A stretch of 64,000 nt of DNA from NCBI GenBank assembly GCA_965153355.1, contig OZ231126.1, positions 46,066,001 through 46,130,000 of the forward strand, read 5' to 3'. The notes beneath the pieces are model-generated. The model saw only the letters and a list, made by a program, of their open reading frames with translations, was not told the DNA's origin and searched no databases. This document shows positions 12,012 to 23,356 of the stretch, in pieces. The translations under genes and the position numbers were made by a program. Origin of the DNA: Flaccisagitta enflata. Its lineage: Eukaryota; Chaetognatha; Sagittoidea; Aphragmophora. The stretch's first letter is position 1. Every line of letters begins with the position of its first letter.

Positions 12012-12189
12012 TAGGGCCTCAAATCAGCCCTCCCAGGCTTGCAATCAGCCCTCTGTGGACTGAAATAGGCCCTATGAGGCCTCCAATTTGCCGTTTCAAG
12101 CCTAGAATCCGACCTCTCAGGTCTCAATTCAGCCTACCAATTTTCCCTCAGCCCTCAGACCCCTCATAGTATCCCTCATGCACCCTCAC

Positions 12190-12400
12190 CCTTTTGGGCA
12201 GCGGCCCCGAAGGGGTCGATGACCTATGCTTTCACACATATGGGGGATTTTCTCCTTCTCCTCCTCCATCTTCTCCTCTTCGTCCCCCCCCCTCAAATCC
12301 CAGTCTCGAGGCCTAAATTCGAGTCTCGAGGCCAAAATCCCAGTCTCGAGGCCCAAATTCCAGCCTGGAGGCCTAAATCTAGCCAAACTGTGAGGGTTCA
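12190..12400. repeat. CAGCGGCCCC-type element relic with a GTCTCGAGGCC array
   Basis: GGGCAGCGGCCCCGAAGGGG followed by a pyrimidine tract and about five degenerate 21-bp units containing CTCGAGGCC. It is related to the minisatellite TIR elements and recurs inverted at 52430-52590. Confidence 0.6.
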
Positions 12401-12434
12401 TTCAAGTATTGTAGTCTGAATTATGGATAACAAG

Positions 12435-13137
12435 TAAAATAAATGGAGGGGTTGGTTATAATGAACCTGCTGTTGATAGGATGACAAAATAATAGAAGAT
12501 AAAGCTGATTGAAGATATTTGAGTTTCGAGGATTTAAATCAGTTTCACTCCTATTTTGCTGAGGTTATCAATTTCAAACAGGAACAATCAGGGTGGATGT
12601 AGTCAGGTGCAGGATTCTGGAGAGAGAGAGATATTATCTCTTTTAAGTATCTATCTGTAGATTATAACCAACCACCGCAGAATTGCGTCTTTGTTTCTAC
12701 AATTTATCGACGAGAATTGCAGAGATTCAATTTCCTTTTTTTTCAGAAAGGAGAAATAAAAGTCCAGGATTTCTTTTTCTTTCTGAAGGATTTAATGTAA
12801 GTGAATCATTCCAAATTTCAATTAAACAAGAAAACATAAAATAGAAAAGAAAAGTTATTACAAAAGAAAAGATTACATTTTTGTTGGCAACAATTGTTGT
12901 TCTTAGGCGGCATTGAAATAAAGACTGAATTAAAATGACCTCAAACTGAGAAGGCAACGTGATTCTTACGAAAAGGAGAATTGGGAATTGACCAGTCAGA
13001 AAGAATTTGACTTTTAAAAAGGGAGAAAGAATACGTTGAAAAAACTTCGAAGGACAAATTCTTAATACAGTATGAATTATCAAAAGTGCTTTTACAGAGA
13101 TACAGTTTCTTTTCTCCTAGGTGCTAATTTTTTTATA
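12435..13137 (-). repeat. E1 3' LTR
   Basis: About 703 bp, against about 776 bp for the cleanest LTR (51570-52345). It differs from E1's own 5' LTR by many one- to few-base indels, while that 5' LTR closely matches E2's 3' LTR. The internal GA tract is short (about 12621-12631). Confidence 0.85.
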
Positions 13138-13255
13138 TTCGGCCCCAAAAAACCGATTTGAGTTTTTTTCAAAAAAGATACAAGAATTACAAAAATACAA
13201 CAATTGATTCAATATTTGATTGACGTTGATCTAAAACAAAAGTTAGACATCACAA

Positions 13256-14453
13256 TTAATCTTCACACCCTTCGAGTAAGACCAAATTCTGTATTGGTCT
13301 CTTGATTGTTTTTCCTTTGTTATCTTGAAGTGTGACAGAACGAACATGTCCATCACGACCTACATGAGTTTCCTTAACCCTAGCTAAAGGCCAAAGATGA
13401 CGTTTGAGATTTTCCTTCTTGAGAAGAACAAGAGATCCAGGAGTGATGTTTTTCGATCCTTGATGCCACTTTTGACGTGGTTGAAGGGTGGGTACGTACT
13501 CATTTACCCATCGTTTTGTCCAATTCTCCTGAAGACTTTTGAGATACTTCAGTCTCGCAGAGAATGCCGTTTTGGACGGAGGAATGTCCGGCCATGGGTC
13601 CGTCGGTTGTTGAAGAGGTCTGCCGATAAGCATCTCAGCAGGAGTAAGCGGAACTTGATCCGGGTCATCCACTATCGGTGTAAGTGGACGGGAGTTGATT
13701 TGCTCTTCAATTCGAATGATGAGCGTCGCAAGTTCCTTGTCGGTGATGAGAGATTGTCCTAAAACTTTCTTCATCGGAGTTTTGATGCTTCTCACAAGGC
13801 GTTCCCAGAAGCCTCCCCACCAAGGAGCAGCTGGTGGATTGAATTGCCAAATCACGTCAGGCAATTCCTTCGCCGCCTTTTTGAACGTTGAAGCATTATC
13901 GCTGTAGATGTTGAGAGGTTTTCCTCGTCGACAGGAAAAACGCGTGAATGCCATCAAAAATTCTTCAGTGGACTGATCATTTACAATCTCCAAATGTACA
14001 CCACGGGTTGATGCACAAGTAAAGAGGCAAATCCAACGCTTCTCCGCTTGAGAAGTTGAATCTCTCCTTGGTTTGATGAGAAGAGGTCCAGCGTAATCGA
14101 GTCCGACATGAGAGAAAGGTGGCAACGCCGTTTTCCTGAAATCTGGTAAATCAGCCATCATTTGTTGACACATTGGCTTGTTGATCCGTTTGCATGTCAT
14201 GCATGATTGTGTTTTGGCCTTCACGGTTGTCATTCCTTTGATGACGCAAAATTGCCAACGTCTGGTTTGATCCCGTATGAAGATTTGAGATGTGAACATC
14301 TCTGATGAGAAGTCGGGTGAGATGGGATTTGTTTGGAAGAATGATGATGTTTTTGTTCACTCTTCCACTCATTTTGATCAAACCATCTTCCAAGATTGGA
14401 TTGATTGGATCAATCGAGAGTTTCGTGGAATGGCACGATTCTTCTGAAGGCAT
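13256..14453 (-). pseudogene. BEL/Pao integrase region of E1, frameshifted
   Basis: Two overlapping minus-strand frames cover the integrase. The first (14453-14151) has the N-terminal His pair of the HHCC zinc site. The second (14299-13256, 347 aa) has the Cys pair (CMTC), then the catalytic core with Asp in VGLDYAGPL, Asp in IYSDNAST and Glu in GGFWERLV. It ends with the C-terminal domain common in Pao elements (LVLLKKENLKRHLWPLARV). The stop is at 13256-13258. A frameshift between about 14230 and 14300 separates the halves, and a short deletion relative to E2 near 14440-14463 separates them from the RT frame. It is broken as it stands. Confidence 0.85.
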
Positions 14454-14462
14454 TCATATTCT

Positions 14463-17400
14463 TCAGAGCTCTTGGCTGATGAGCTTTGCTAATGCCCTTT
14501 TCCGCTGTTTAGCAATCGAGTCATTCGCCCTCGCCCCCAAAGGGCTACAAAAGCGAATCACGTACATCATGATCCGCACCAGTTTTTCCAAAGAGCTGTA
14601 ACGTTCCAAACTGATGACAGGTTCACGAACCTGTGTGATATTGACAGCCACTTTCCTTTGTTCAATATCTGGCTTTTCCATCACAGGCTGATTCGGCCAA
14701 TCACCTGTTTTGATGAATTCAGGGCCTTCAATCCAGAGCTTGGATTGTGTTTCATCCAAAGGCCAAATTCCCCTGGATGGGATATCTGCCGGGTTATCGT
14801 CTCCAGGTACCCACATGCATTTTACGCCATGACTGCCGCATGTTCGTTGGATTTCCGCAATCCTGTTCCCAACGAAGGGTTTGTAGCGTGCTGAAGAAGA
14901 TTCGATCCAACCAAGCGCAATAGTAGAATCTGTCCACAAGAAAGTCTCAATCCCAGATTTGAAAACTTCCTCATGGAGAAAGGCAAGTAAGCGTGAGCCT
15001 AACACTGCTCCCAGCAACTCCATGCGGGGGAGTGAGACAACTTTGATAGGCTTTACTCTTGTCTTGGACATGAGAAAGCAAGAGCCTCTCTCAGAAAATG
15101 CATATGCAACAGCGGCATACGCTGATTCACTGGCATCTACAAAGATGTGAAGAACAGTAGGGTTGCCAAAAAACCGAGGAATTTCAAAGTCAACAACAGT
15201 TGCTTTTCTGAATTCTTCCACTTCACGCCTCAACTCATCAGATAGAAGCTGGTCCCAATCAGAACCTAGTTGCCATATTTTCTGCATTATCATCTTCCCT
15301 TTGCAGATAAGAGGGCTCCTGCCACCAATAGGGTCCCAGAAGGAGGCGATTTTTTGCAGAAATTCCCTCTTGGTGGTTGGAGTTTTGTCCCACTCTTTGT
15401 TGGGGACGCGGAGAGAGTCATGATTTGTATGCCACTGCAAGCCAAGAACTGCAGCTTCTTCACTATCATTAGTCCCCTCAATCATGCTCAACAACTCCTT
15501 GTTGTTGCTGTTGATTTTGTGCACTTTCATGTGCATAGACCCAAAAAAGCCTTTGATTTGAGTGAGAATATCAACACCATCATCAACTGAATCGCATCCT
15601 CCAGGCACATCGTCCATGTAGAGCTCGTTTTCGACAAATTCACAAGCTTTTGGGAATTTTTGTTGGATGTCATCACGCTGAGCGTGGTATTCACAAGTCG
15701 CCATTGACAGGAATGGAGATGAAGACTCACCGAACATAACACTCGTTTGTCGAGCTATCCCCTTGGGTGTGATGATTCGATGAAGGTCTTGTTGTTCAAC
15801 TGGTATCTTTATCTGCCAAAACATCTTTTTGACATCAGACACGAATGCAATTTTTCGTGAACGAAAGCGTAGAATTGATCCAACAATATCTGGCAATAGA
15901 TTTGGCCCAACATGTTGAGCGCTGTTCAGGGAAATGCCAAATTTACCCTTGAATGAGGCATTTTTCACAATCCTCACGGGTGTTGTTGGATGGCCTGGCC
16001 TAAGCACCAAGTGCCAAGGTAGGTAGTGGACACCTCCAGCTGGAGTGTCAGCATCAGAGACCAGTTCTAGAACACCAAGATCAAACTGTTCATCAAAAAT
16101 CTTTTGAACAGTAGCTCTTTTTTCTGGGTCATTCTTCAGGATGGCTTGCTGTTTCCAATACAGAGCTCTTGTTGGTACAAAGTTGTCTGACAACTTTTTC
16201 ACCTCTTCCTTGTAAGGAATTTTGACCATGTACTGCTGGTTCACATCATCATAAGTGATGGTCTTCTTGAACTCTTCATGTACCTTTTCATCAACAAGAT
16301 TTTTGATTTTGGAGTTTGGATTTGGGCATTCTTCCAATTTCCAAAATTTCTCCAAGACATTTTCCAATGCCACAACCTGTGTCAGGTTTCTTGATGTAAA
16401 GCGTGACGCATTCTGTCTTATACTACCTGATAAGACCCAACCAAACAAAGTTTGGATTGCACATGGCTCTCCTGGGTTACCAACTCTCTTGTTTCCAGTC
16501 TGTATGTGATCAGCATATTCATTGCCAATTAGCAACTCAACTTCAGTTGCATCACGTGGATAATCATCTGCAAACTGAATGTCCGCCAAATGAGGATATT
16601 CTGTGCAAGGATCAAGTCTGATTGCATCCATAGCAACTGTGAGCTTCTCTGATGGAGAGACTACCGCTTCCATCTCACAGTAACGGTTATCTTTGGTGCA
16701 AAGACTGATCTTGACCACATCATAAAGTTGAGGTGCACGGTGTTCACCTGAAAATGCTGTTGCAACAGCAAGCAGCACTCGTCTTATCACGGGCAATTTC
16801 AACATTTTTGCAGTTTTTTGCAAAATCCATGTGGTCTGAGAACCATCATCAATGACTGACCGAATTGTCAAATTTGGTCTTTCTTTCGGAACAGCTTTGA
16901 AGTTCTTCAAAACTGTCAGTCCCTCTTTCCTTTGAGGCGCATGATGAAGTGAATTACAGCAAGTTTTCATGGCTGGCAATGACTCAGGCACTTGGGATTG
17001 TTTGGAGACTGTTGTTGATGAAACAGTAAATGTTGATGTTGGAGATGCAGCCTTTGCATCATCACTCATGGGTGGTTTTCCCCAGTGCAGGAGTGTGTGG
17101 TGAGGTTTCTGGCACACTCTGCACTTGATTGGTGACTTACAAGTCTTTGGGAAATGATCTTTGGTGATTGGCATCAAACATTTTTGACAATGCTTCTTTT
17201 TGAAGATGAAATCGGACCTTTCTTTTGGTGAAAGTTTTTTGAATTTTTCGCAATTGAAAATTCTGTGATCTCTGTCACAACAGAAGCATGTCACCTCTCT
17301 ACTCGCAGTAGTGAGCATCAATGTAGTCTTTGCTCGTGTGTCTTTGCTTTTTGCATCAGTTTTTTGCTCTGATGCTGTGCCATAACATTGCAGCTTTTCA

Positions 17401-18812
17401 TGCAAAAAGTCCAGCAGCTTTTTTGTTGAAAATGAATCATCATCATTGATCTCCTCGCGCCATTTTTGCAAAATTTCCTTTGACATGAGTTCCTCAACAA
17501 AGGGTACTATTATCCAAGACCCATTGTCCATGTCTATGCCATACTCAGCAAGACATCTCATTGAGGTTTCCAAGGTTGTAAGGAATGGCTTGATGTTGTC
17601 GGTTTCGAATGGTTTGAGGTTCAAAATGTTTTTGACATGTGACTGTTGAACCAATCTGGGTTTTCCAAACATTTCTTTGAGAAATTTTTTGAAATGGTCA
17701 TAGTTGACATCGGTTATGTTGTACCCATCTGCCAGTTTCTTGGCTTCACCAACACAAGCATCCTTTAAGTAAAGGAGTTTTTCCACATTTGCCAAATCAG
17801 TGCGCTTGTCAATGAGAGATTCAAATGAGTTCCAAAATGCTTGGTACTCAGCTGGAGACTTCCCATAAAACTTTGGGATCTCTATTTTGGGTGTTTTTGC
17901 ATGATGGGATGTAGCTTGAGCAGCAGGGGTTGTTGGAGAAGGAGTAACATTGTTTGTTATTGAAGGATTGAGAATTTCTTCAGCTTTTGTGATGGCAGCT
18001 AGACCTTTTTCAGTCCAGCTCTCCCCTTGTTCCATATCTGCTGCCATAGCATCATCATCATAAAATGCCCAAACTTCGGCATCTTTTTTGTCCAACTCCT
18101 CCAGAGCTTTGGGGAGATTGTTTTTGGAGATTGTAATGGCATGTTTATTGCCAGAATCAACATCTTTCATCAATTTGTTGATGGCTTTTGTTATAAGGCC
18201 GCGAATTGACCTTCTTTCCAATTTTTTCGTTTCCAACAGGTCTTTCTGTGCCTGAGGAAGTTTAGATTCACAATCTGTGATAGCATCCATGGTGTGAAGA
18301 TTTGTAGGGGTGGAAAGGGGGTTATCGTTGATCTCTTCCTCTTCAGATTTAAATTCAGATTCAGAATTTGAATCTTCCGTTGAAGATAACTGGATCTCTT
18401 CCCTCTCTTCCTCACTAGGAGAGTAAGGTTCTGGATGGTAAGCTCTTTCCACAAATTCTTCACCTGCTGCAAGTGCACGTATAGCAGCAGTTGCGTAATC
18501 AACAATTTCTTTGGAATAAGTTTCTCTGAGTGATTCAGGGATAAATTTTAACTCTTTATCTCTGCAAGACTTTAATGTGTCAAGGCTTTCTGACAACAGT
18601 AATATTGAAGGACTAATAGTTACTGTTGCCGTTAATCCATCGCATTCGTTACGATTTTTATATAATTGATATTCCAAATCTTTCGTATTTTCAAAAACAT
18701 TGTCTTGAGCTAATCTCCTTCTATCAGCCAAATGATTCAATTCTTGTCTTTCTATCGTAGAAAGAGTTTTTTCCCATTCGGCAATCTTTGTTTTAGCTTG
18801 TATGAGGTCCAT
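14463..18812 (-). CDS. BEL/Pao gag-protease-RT-RNase H polyprotein of E1
   Basis: A single 1449-aa frame starts at ATG 18812. Residues 1-300 are a variable acidic region. About 310-470 is the gag-like domain typical of Pao elements (FYGKSPAEYQAFWNSF). About 508-578 holds three Cys/His knuckles (CFCCDRDH, CQKCLMPI, CRVCQKPHH). The protease active site is near 655-657 (VIDDGS, Asp-Asp-Gly instead of the usual Asp-Ser/Thr-Gly). RT spans about 925-1110 with YMDD at 1065-1068. RNase H spans about 1220-1350 with Asp in FVDASE, Glu in MELLGA and Asp in WTDSTIAL. The frame ends early at 14463, before integrase; E2 retains extra sequence there. The protein would form particles and reverse-transcribe its RNA in the cytoplasm. 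Confidence 0.93.
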   Translation of the reverse strand: MDLIQAKTKIAEWEKTLSTIERQELNHLADRRRLAQDNVFENTKDLEYQLYKNRNECDGLTATVTISPSILLLSESLDTLKSCRDKELKFIPESLRETYSKEIVDYATAAIRALAAGEEFVERAYHPEPYSPSEEEREEIQLSSTEDSNSESEFKSEEEEINDNPLSTPTNLHTMDAITDCESKLPQAQKDLLETKKLERRSIRGLITKAINKLMKDVDSGNKHAITISKNNLPKALEELDKKDAEVWAFYDDDAMAADMEQGESWTEKGLAAITKAEEILNPSITNNVTPSPTTPAAQATSHHAKTPKIEIPKFYGKSPAEYQAFWNSFESLIDKRTDLANVEKLLYLKDACVGEAKKLADGYNITDVNYDHFKKFLKEMFGKPRLVQQSHVKNILNLKPFETDNIKPFLTTLETSMRCLAEYGIDMDNGSWIIVPFVEELMSKEILQKWREEINDDDSFSTKKLLDFLHEKLQCYGTASEQKTDAKSKDTRAKTTLMLTTASREVTCFCCDRDHRIFNCEKFKKLSPKERSDFIFKKKHCQKCLMPITKDHFPKTCKSPIKCRVCQKPHHTLLHWGKPPMSDDAKAASPTSTFTVSSTTVSKQSQVPESLPAMKTCCNSLHHAPQRKEGLTVLKNFKAVPKERPNLTIRSVIDDGSQTTWILQKTAKMLKLPVIRRVLLAVATAFSGEHRAPQLYDVVKISLCTKDNRYCEMEAVVSPSEKLTVAMDAIRLDPCTEYPHLADIQFADDYPRDATEVELLIGNEYADHIQTGNKRVGNPGEPCAIQTLFGWVLSGSIRQNASRFTSRNLTQVVALENVLEKFWKLEECPNPNSKIKNLVDEKVHEEFKKTITYDDVNQQYMVKIPYKEEVKKLSDNFVPTRALYWKQQAILKNDPEKRATVQKIFDEQFDLGVLELVSDADTPAGGVHYLPWHLVLRPGHPTTPVRIVKNASFKGKFGISLNSAQHVGPNLLPDIVGSILRFRSRKIAFVSDVKKMFWQIKIPVEQQDLHRIITPKGIARQTSVMFGESSSPFLSMATCEYHAQRDDIQQKFPKACEFVENELYMDDVPGGCDSVDDGVDILTQIKGFFGSMHMKVHKINSNNKELLSMIEGTNDSEEAAVLGLQWHTNHDSLRVPNKEWDKTPTTKREFLQKIASFWDPIGGRSPLICKGKMIMQKIWQLGSDWDQLLSDELRREVEEFRKATVVDFEIPRFFGNPTVLHIFVDASESAYAAVAYAFSERGSCFLMSKTRVKPIKVVSLPRMELLGAVLGSRLLAFLHEEVFKSGIETFLWTDSTIALGWIESSSARYKPFVGNRIAEIQRTCGSHGVKCMWVPGDDNPADIPSRGIWPLDETQSKLWIEGPEFIKTGDWPNQPVMEKPDIEQRKVAVNITQVREPVISLERYSSLEKLVRIMMYVIRFCSPLGARANDSIAKQRKRALAKLISQEL

Positions 18813-18889
18813 GTAACCGCTTGTTACTGTTAACCATGGCTAAAACAATTTTGAGATCAACTTCCACTATCAAAAATCCAACTTTGGAT

Positions 18890-19265
18890 TATTTTGATAA
18901 ATCTCAACCTCTGTGAGATATAAATTGGTCTTTAGACCTTTCTTCCAATTAAGCCCGCCTGGCTTGTTTTTTATCTCAACCCTTGTGAGATATAAATATG
19001 TCAATTCTTTAAGACCTTCTTTCCAATTAAGCCCGCTTGGCTTATTTCTTTATCTCAACCCTTGTGAGATAAAACTGGTCAATACAATTGACTCAATTTA
19101 CAGACCAGATTCCCCCAGGAATTTTCAAACTGGTCAATCTCAACACCTGTGAGACTCCAAATTGGTCAAATTTACCACTTCCTATATCACCACTTCCAAA
19201 ATCACCACTTCCAAATTCACCACTTCCTAATTCACCACTTCCAAATTCACCACTTCCAATTTGGG
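18890..19265 (-). repeat. Tandem hairpin repeats in the E1 leader
   Basis: Between gag and the 5' LTR lie about three units of 60-65 bp. Each has a small hairpin (ATCTCA...TGAGAT) and an AAGCC...GGCTT hairpin. Next to them are five or six units of a 15-bp GAAGTGGTGAATTTG-type repeat (19180-19262). E2 has the same arrangement at about 45490-45860. Confidence 0.7.
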
Positions 19266-19482
19266 GCTCGTGAAGCACATTTTCTGTCTCCTTGGGTACT
19301 CGCAAAGTACCTTTTCTTCTTCCAAGTGGCTCGTAAAGCACACCTTTTTCGTTCTCGTTCTCCTGCAAGTGACTCGTAAAGTGCACTTGTTCCAATGTGA
19401 CCACTATAGTCCGCCTGACTATGTTCCTATGTGATCACAATAGTCCGCCTGACTATTTTTCACATCCAATTCTGGCCTGCTT

Positions 19483-19506
19483 GGAAGATCAAATGAAGGG
19501 ACGCCA
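19483..19506 (-). promoter_or_regulatory. Probable E1 primer-binding site
   Basis: Immediately inside the 5' LTR the minus strand reads TGGCGTCCCTTCATTTG. It starts with the TGG expected to pair with a tRNA CCA end. The equivalent in E2 is at 45239. I did not identify the tRNA. Confidence 0.6.
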
Positions 19507-19611
19507 TAAAATAAATGGAGGGGTTGGTTATAATGAACCTGCTGTTGATAGGATGACAAAATAATAGAAGATAAAGCTGATTGAAGATATTTGAGTTTCG
19601 AGGATTTAAAT

Positions 19612-21925
19612 TAGAGGGGTAAAACGCTAATTTGCATAATTTTGTCACATCAATTTTTCTTTTCATTTCCTGTTGTTTACATTGCTACTATTTATTTGCG
19701 GCAATTTTTGAGCCATGAGACCATATACATTGCTCTGTAAACAATGGAGAGAAAATGACACATGCACTGATTTTCCTGCCTGGCATGACATGTGAGGTAA
19801 AATGTCATTAAAAAATTCCAAAAGTGCCAAAAACTTGTTCAAATATGTTAGTTAGTGTAGAATACATAAACCTTCACAGTTTAATTCAATTTTCCATGAT
19901 CCCATGTTTGAACTTAGTGAATGACCTTCATTTCTTTTAATCAAAGACCAAGTTCTTTAAAAGTTTTTTTTTCATTTCTGGAAATGAAAATTGCACTTAA
20001 TTTACAAACAAGCTTGGTTGACGGCTACTCCAGTTGCACTCGGGTGGGAGGGTCAGTGACAGAGGTCACTGAAGCAATTGGGCAGGAGTGGTGAATGCAT
20101 AGACGCCAAAAAATGAAAAAAGCAGATGGACGGACATGGCTTGGAGTAGAGTCAAATAGCACCTGTCTAAAAAAGAGGTTAATTGCGATTCATCATTTTA
20201 GGGGCATATAGAATCACGTACTAGCAACTCTAAAAGAAGCTTTGTCTGTCTGTCCATCTGTCTGTTCCTCTGTCCATCCGTCCATCCGTAATGCATAAGT
20301 CCAAAGTGATAAAGCGCATTTGAGATGCCGAGCGTTCATGTGTGTGTGTGTGTGTGTTAGTGTGTGTATGTGTGTTAGTGTTTATGTGTTTGTGTGTAAG
20401 AGCGTAAGTGTGTGTGTGTACTGTGGAGAGTGGTTGTACGCTCCTGCTTATCCGTCTGCAACAATATTACATTGTTACTTTAAGGATCCTAAGGGGTGCT
20501 ACAGAAAAAAAGAAAGTTGCTTATTTTTAGACAGCAGACCCAAAGGGGCATATCACCTACTTAGGGATCCATAGATCCGAATTTCTCATTGCTCACCTGC
20601 ACGTAATACTCCACACTGGATTGCAATGGCTGATGAGTCAGTTTAACACTCGGGTTCTATGGAAAAAGTTGAATACCACTCCATTTTTGCCCTTTTGGGG
20701 CCCATTTTTTAAGGCTTTGGGGGTTCTTTAAAGGGCCCCTTGAGGTCTAAATCCCCCATTGTCCGATTTATTTTTCATGACCCTAGCTGTTTATGACTGA
20801 TTATTCTTTGTAACCCTAAGGGGCCACAAAACTGAAAAAATGCTTGATTTATTCCATTTTTTGAGCCATCATGAGCCTATGGGAGCCTTTAAGGGGCTCC
20901 CAGGGGTCCCGATTACCCACTATCTATTTGTGTTCCTTTCTTATCTAGGTGGCCATAACTCAAGAAATCAGTGAAACACTCGGATATCACATAGAAGAAA
21001 AAAAAAAACATTTCTCAGTTTTTACTATCAATGGACTATTTTTTTATAGCCCCAAGTGTCCTTGTAGGGGGCCCGGGTAGGTCCCAATCCCCAGTTACCC
21101 ACCTGTATCCCTCCCCTACACTAGATGCTGAAGTCTGATGGGTAAGTATAGAAATCATAAAAAAAAAATTTTTTGCTCATTTCCTCCAATTCTTAATACA
21201 TCTAGAACCTGTGAGAGCCCTATAAGAGGGCCCCTAGGGCCCTTGGGGGTCCAAAAAGCCCGTTATCCATCAATGCTTCTCCTTCTGCACTTGACCGATG
21301 GGCCAGAGATACGTCTCAGGACTTCAGAGCGGAAAAAAAGAATTTCATTCTGTTTTCCCTTATTTATGCTACTGATAGTCCCTGCTGAAAGCCAAGTCGC
21401 GTGGCGCCGCGTGACATTTAAGCTTATCCCAAAACAGATTTAGAACCCCCATGGGGTGTTTTAAAAGCCTGACCCTGAACTTTTCGAGTCCATGTAAAAA
21501 TCTGTCCATGCTGACAAGTTAAAAAATATTTGATTATTTTTGCAAATATTGCATTAAATTTTTGGAGAAAAAAACTACATACAATCATTCCCCAGTGTCA
21601 AATGAGTCTAAATCATATATGAAATACATCTGTTAACTTAGTTTGACATGATATAAAACGATTTGATTGGATACAAATTCGAAAATAGCGCTCACCTACA
21701 CTGTGTCTCGCTACATATTTTCTATACGTCTAAGCATAAATCGAAACAATACTTTTTTGTGACCATTTCACATCATTCGAATCGTCTCAGCGTCCTCGAT
21801 TTCACTGTCAAAAAATTATTTTTCATTTTCTGATCATTTTGAGCCTAAAATTGAACAACTCAACCTATGTTTTGATATAAAACAGATAGTGTAAACAAAG
21901 CTGGTTCCACGGGTTTACCCCTCTA
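19612..21925. mobile_element. Non-autonomous hAT-like element in the E1 LTR
   Basis: Its 14-bp terminal inverted repeats (TAGAGGGGTAAAAC, one mismatch) fit the hAT terminal pattern YARNG. The flanking target sequence TTTAAAT is duplicated (19605-19611, 21926-21932). It is seven bases as written, or eight if the last right-hand A belongs to the target. The 2.3-kb interior has no transposase frame. It contains SL-repeat copies (about 19995-20180 minus; a degenerate plus copy about 20212-20470) and GGGGCCC-rich sequence (20690-21260). Confidence 0.75.
19995..20180 (-). repeat. SL-repeat copy, eroded, inside the hAT-like element
   Basis: AAGCTTGGTTGACGGCTACTCC, CTCGGGTGGGAGGG, GGGCAGGAG, GATGGACGGAC and AGAGTCAAATAGC match the minus-strand order of the family with many substitutions. 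Confidence 0.6.
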
Positions 21926-22018
21926 TTTAAATCAGTTTCACTCCTTTTATTTTGCTGAGGTTATCAATTTCAAACGGGAGCAATCGGGAATTGTGATTGT
22001 AGTCGAGTTGCGGGATTC

Positions 22019-22075
<57 letters not shown>

Positions 22076-22080
<5 letters not shown>

Positions 22081-22267
22081 ATTTGATTTGATTTGATTTG
22101 TAATGCTCTAAATGTGCAATTCACACACGAACAATGAAATTGTTACAGAGCTTGTACATAGTACAACATTTTGTTTAAATAACAATAAATAGTTGATCTA
22201 AAATTCAAAATACTTCAACACAGACATTGAACAGGCAATGCCAACCAAGTTTCTCAATTATATGCAT

Positions 22268-22322
<55 letters not shown>

Positions 22323-23356
22323 GAGAGAAATAAAAGGGCTATAAGTCAGATGAACAGGCTGCGATATAAGGTAAAACATGTGTTTAAGCATAGATGGTTC
22401 ATGATAGTTACTACAGTAGTGGGATGGATAACCCATCTTGTTTACATGTGTGATTGGTAATCTGTATAAATATCAGCCGGTAGCGTTTTCACATTCACGG
22501 TTCATTGTGCCTGCGGCGTTTTTTGTATTCCACACTTTTTGCAATTTCTCTATAATTTCATTTAGCGTGTCTGCGCTTTCAGAATGCACATCATTAAAAA
22601 CAATCTTGTCTACTTGGTTGAAGTAGTTCATATCTTTAAATTTTATACAATGATTTAGGCGATGGTCTTCATCGTCGTATATATTGCAATTACTACATGT
22701 GCCAGCAATAGTCCCTCCAAAATTTTTTCCGCATTCTAGCATGCTGAATCTTGCTACGATCAACGTCTTTGTCTGCAGTTTAGTCATGTGGAGTATATTT
22801 GGGTCCGGTTTCCTTTTATAGTCTGTACAATTTATCTTTTCTATTAGGTGTTTAGTCTTAGTTTTTGGTACCGTTTGTCCTCCGTATGTTTTGTGGCACT
22901 CTTGCAAGAGTCGTTCTTTGTTTCTTATCTCTACAGCATTATTTACTTTTTGACTCCATTCAGTACTTCTGCAGAGTTTGATTTTGTCCATGTCTGTGTG
23001 TAGTTTATATTCGTCCAAGATTGAAATGATGTTTTTGACCCATCCTATTTGTTGATCTTTGAGTATCATAAATGTTTTCTTGATCCATTCGTCGTCGTTT
23101 TTTAAGAGAATCTTATGTAGGTAAATAAGTTGTATTTTGTCAATTCTTTGTTTTGTGAACAATATGCCAAATGTGTAAATTATGGCAGCTGTGGGAGTGT
23201 GTATGGGGAGTCTGAAAAGACTCTTAATTGCTCGTATTTCAGCTTTTTCTAGGCGTTCTGTCTCGCCTTTGTTTAGTACCCATGATTCTGAGTTGGTGAG
23301 AAGACTGCTTATATTCTTTTTCTCGTGCAATTCTAGAATAGTAGCGGTCTCTATCT
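22076..23356 (-). mobile_element. 5'-truncated LINE in the GA tract of the E1 LTR
   Basis: The insertion splits the LTR GA tract (22020-22075 and 23357-23379). At its 3' end (left, minus strand) is a tail of five CAAAT-type units (22077-22100). Coding sequence occupies 22473-23330. A second GA tract lies in its 3' UTR (22271-22328). The structure is that of target-primed reverse transcription with 5' truncation. Confidence 0.72.
22473..23330 (-). pseudogene. C-terminal part of a LINE ORF2-like protein
   Basis: A 285-aa open frame on the minus strand resembles the region after the RT domain of non-LTR elements. It has LLTNSESWVL followed by a helical segment (RLEKAEIRAIKSLFRLP) and a Cys/His motif near the C-terminus (CSNCNIYDDEDHRLNHC). 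The RT catalytic box is absent, so the copy is 5'-truncated and inactive. The clade is uncertain. The pentanucleotide tail and GA target hint at a site-preferring lineage, which is inference. Confidence 0.7.
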
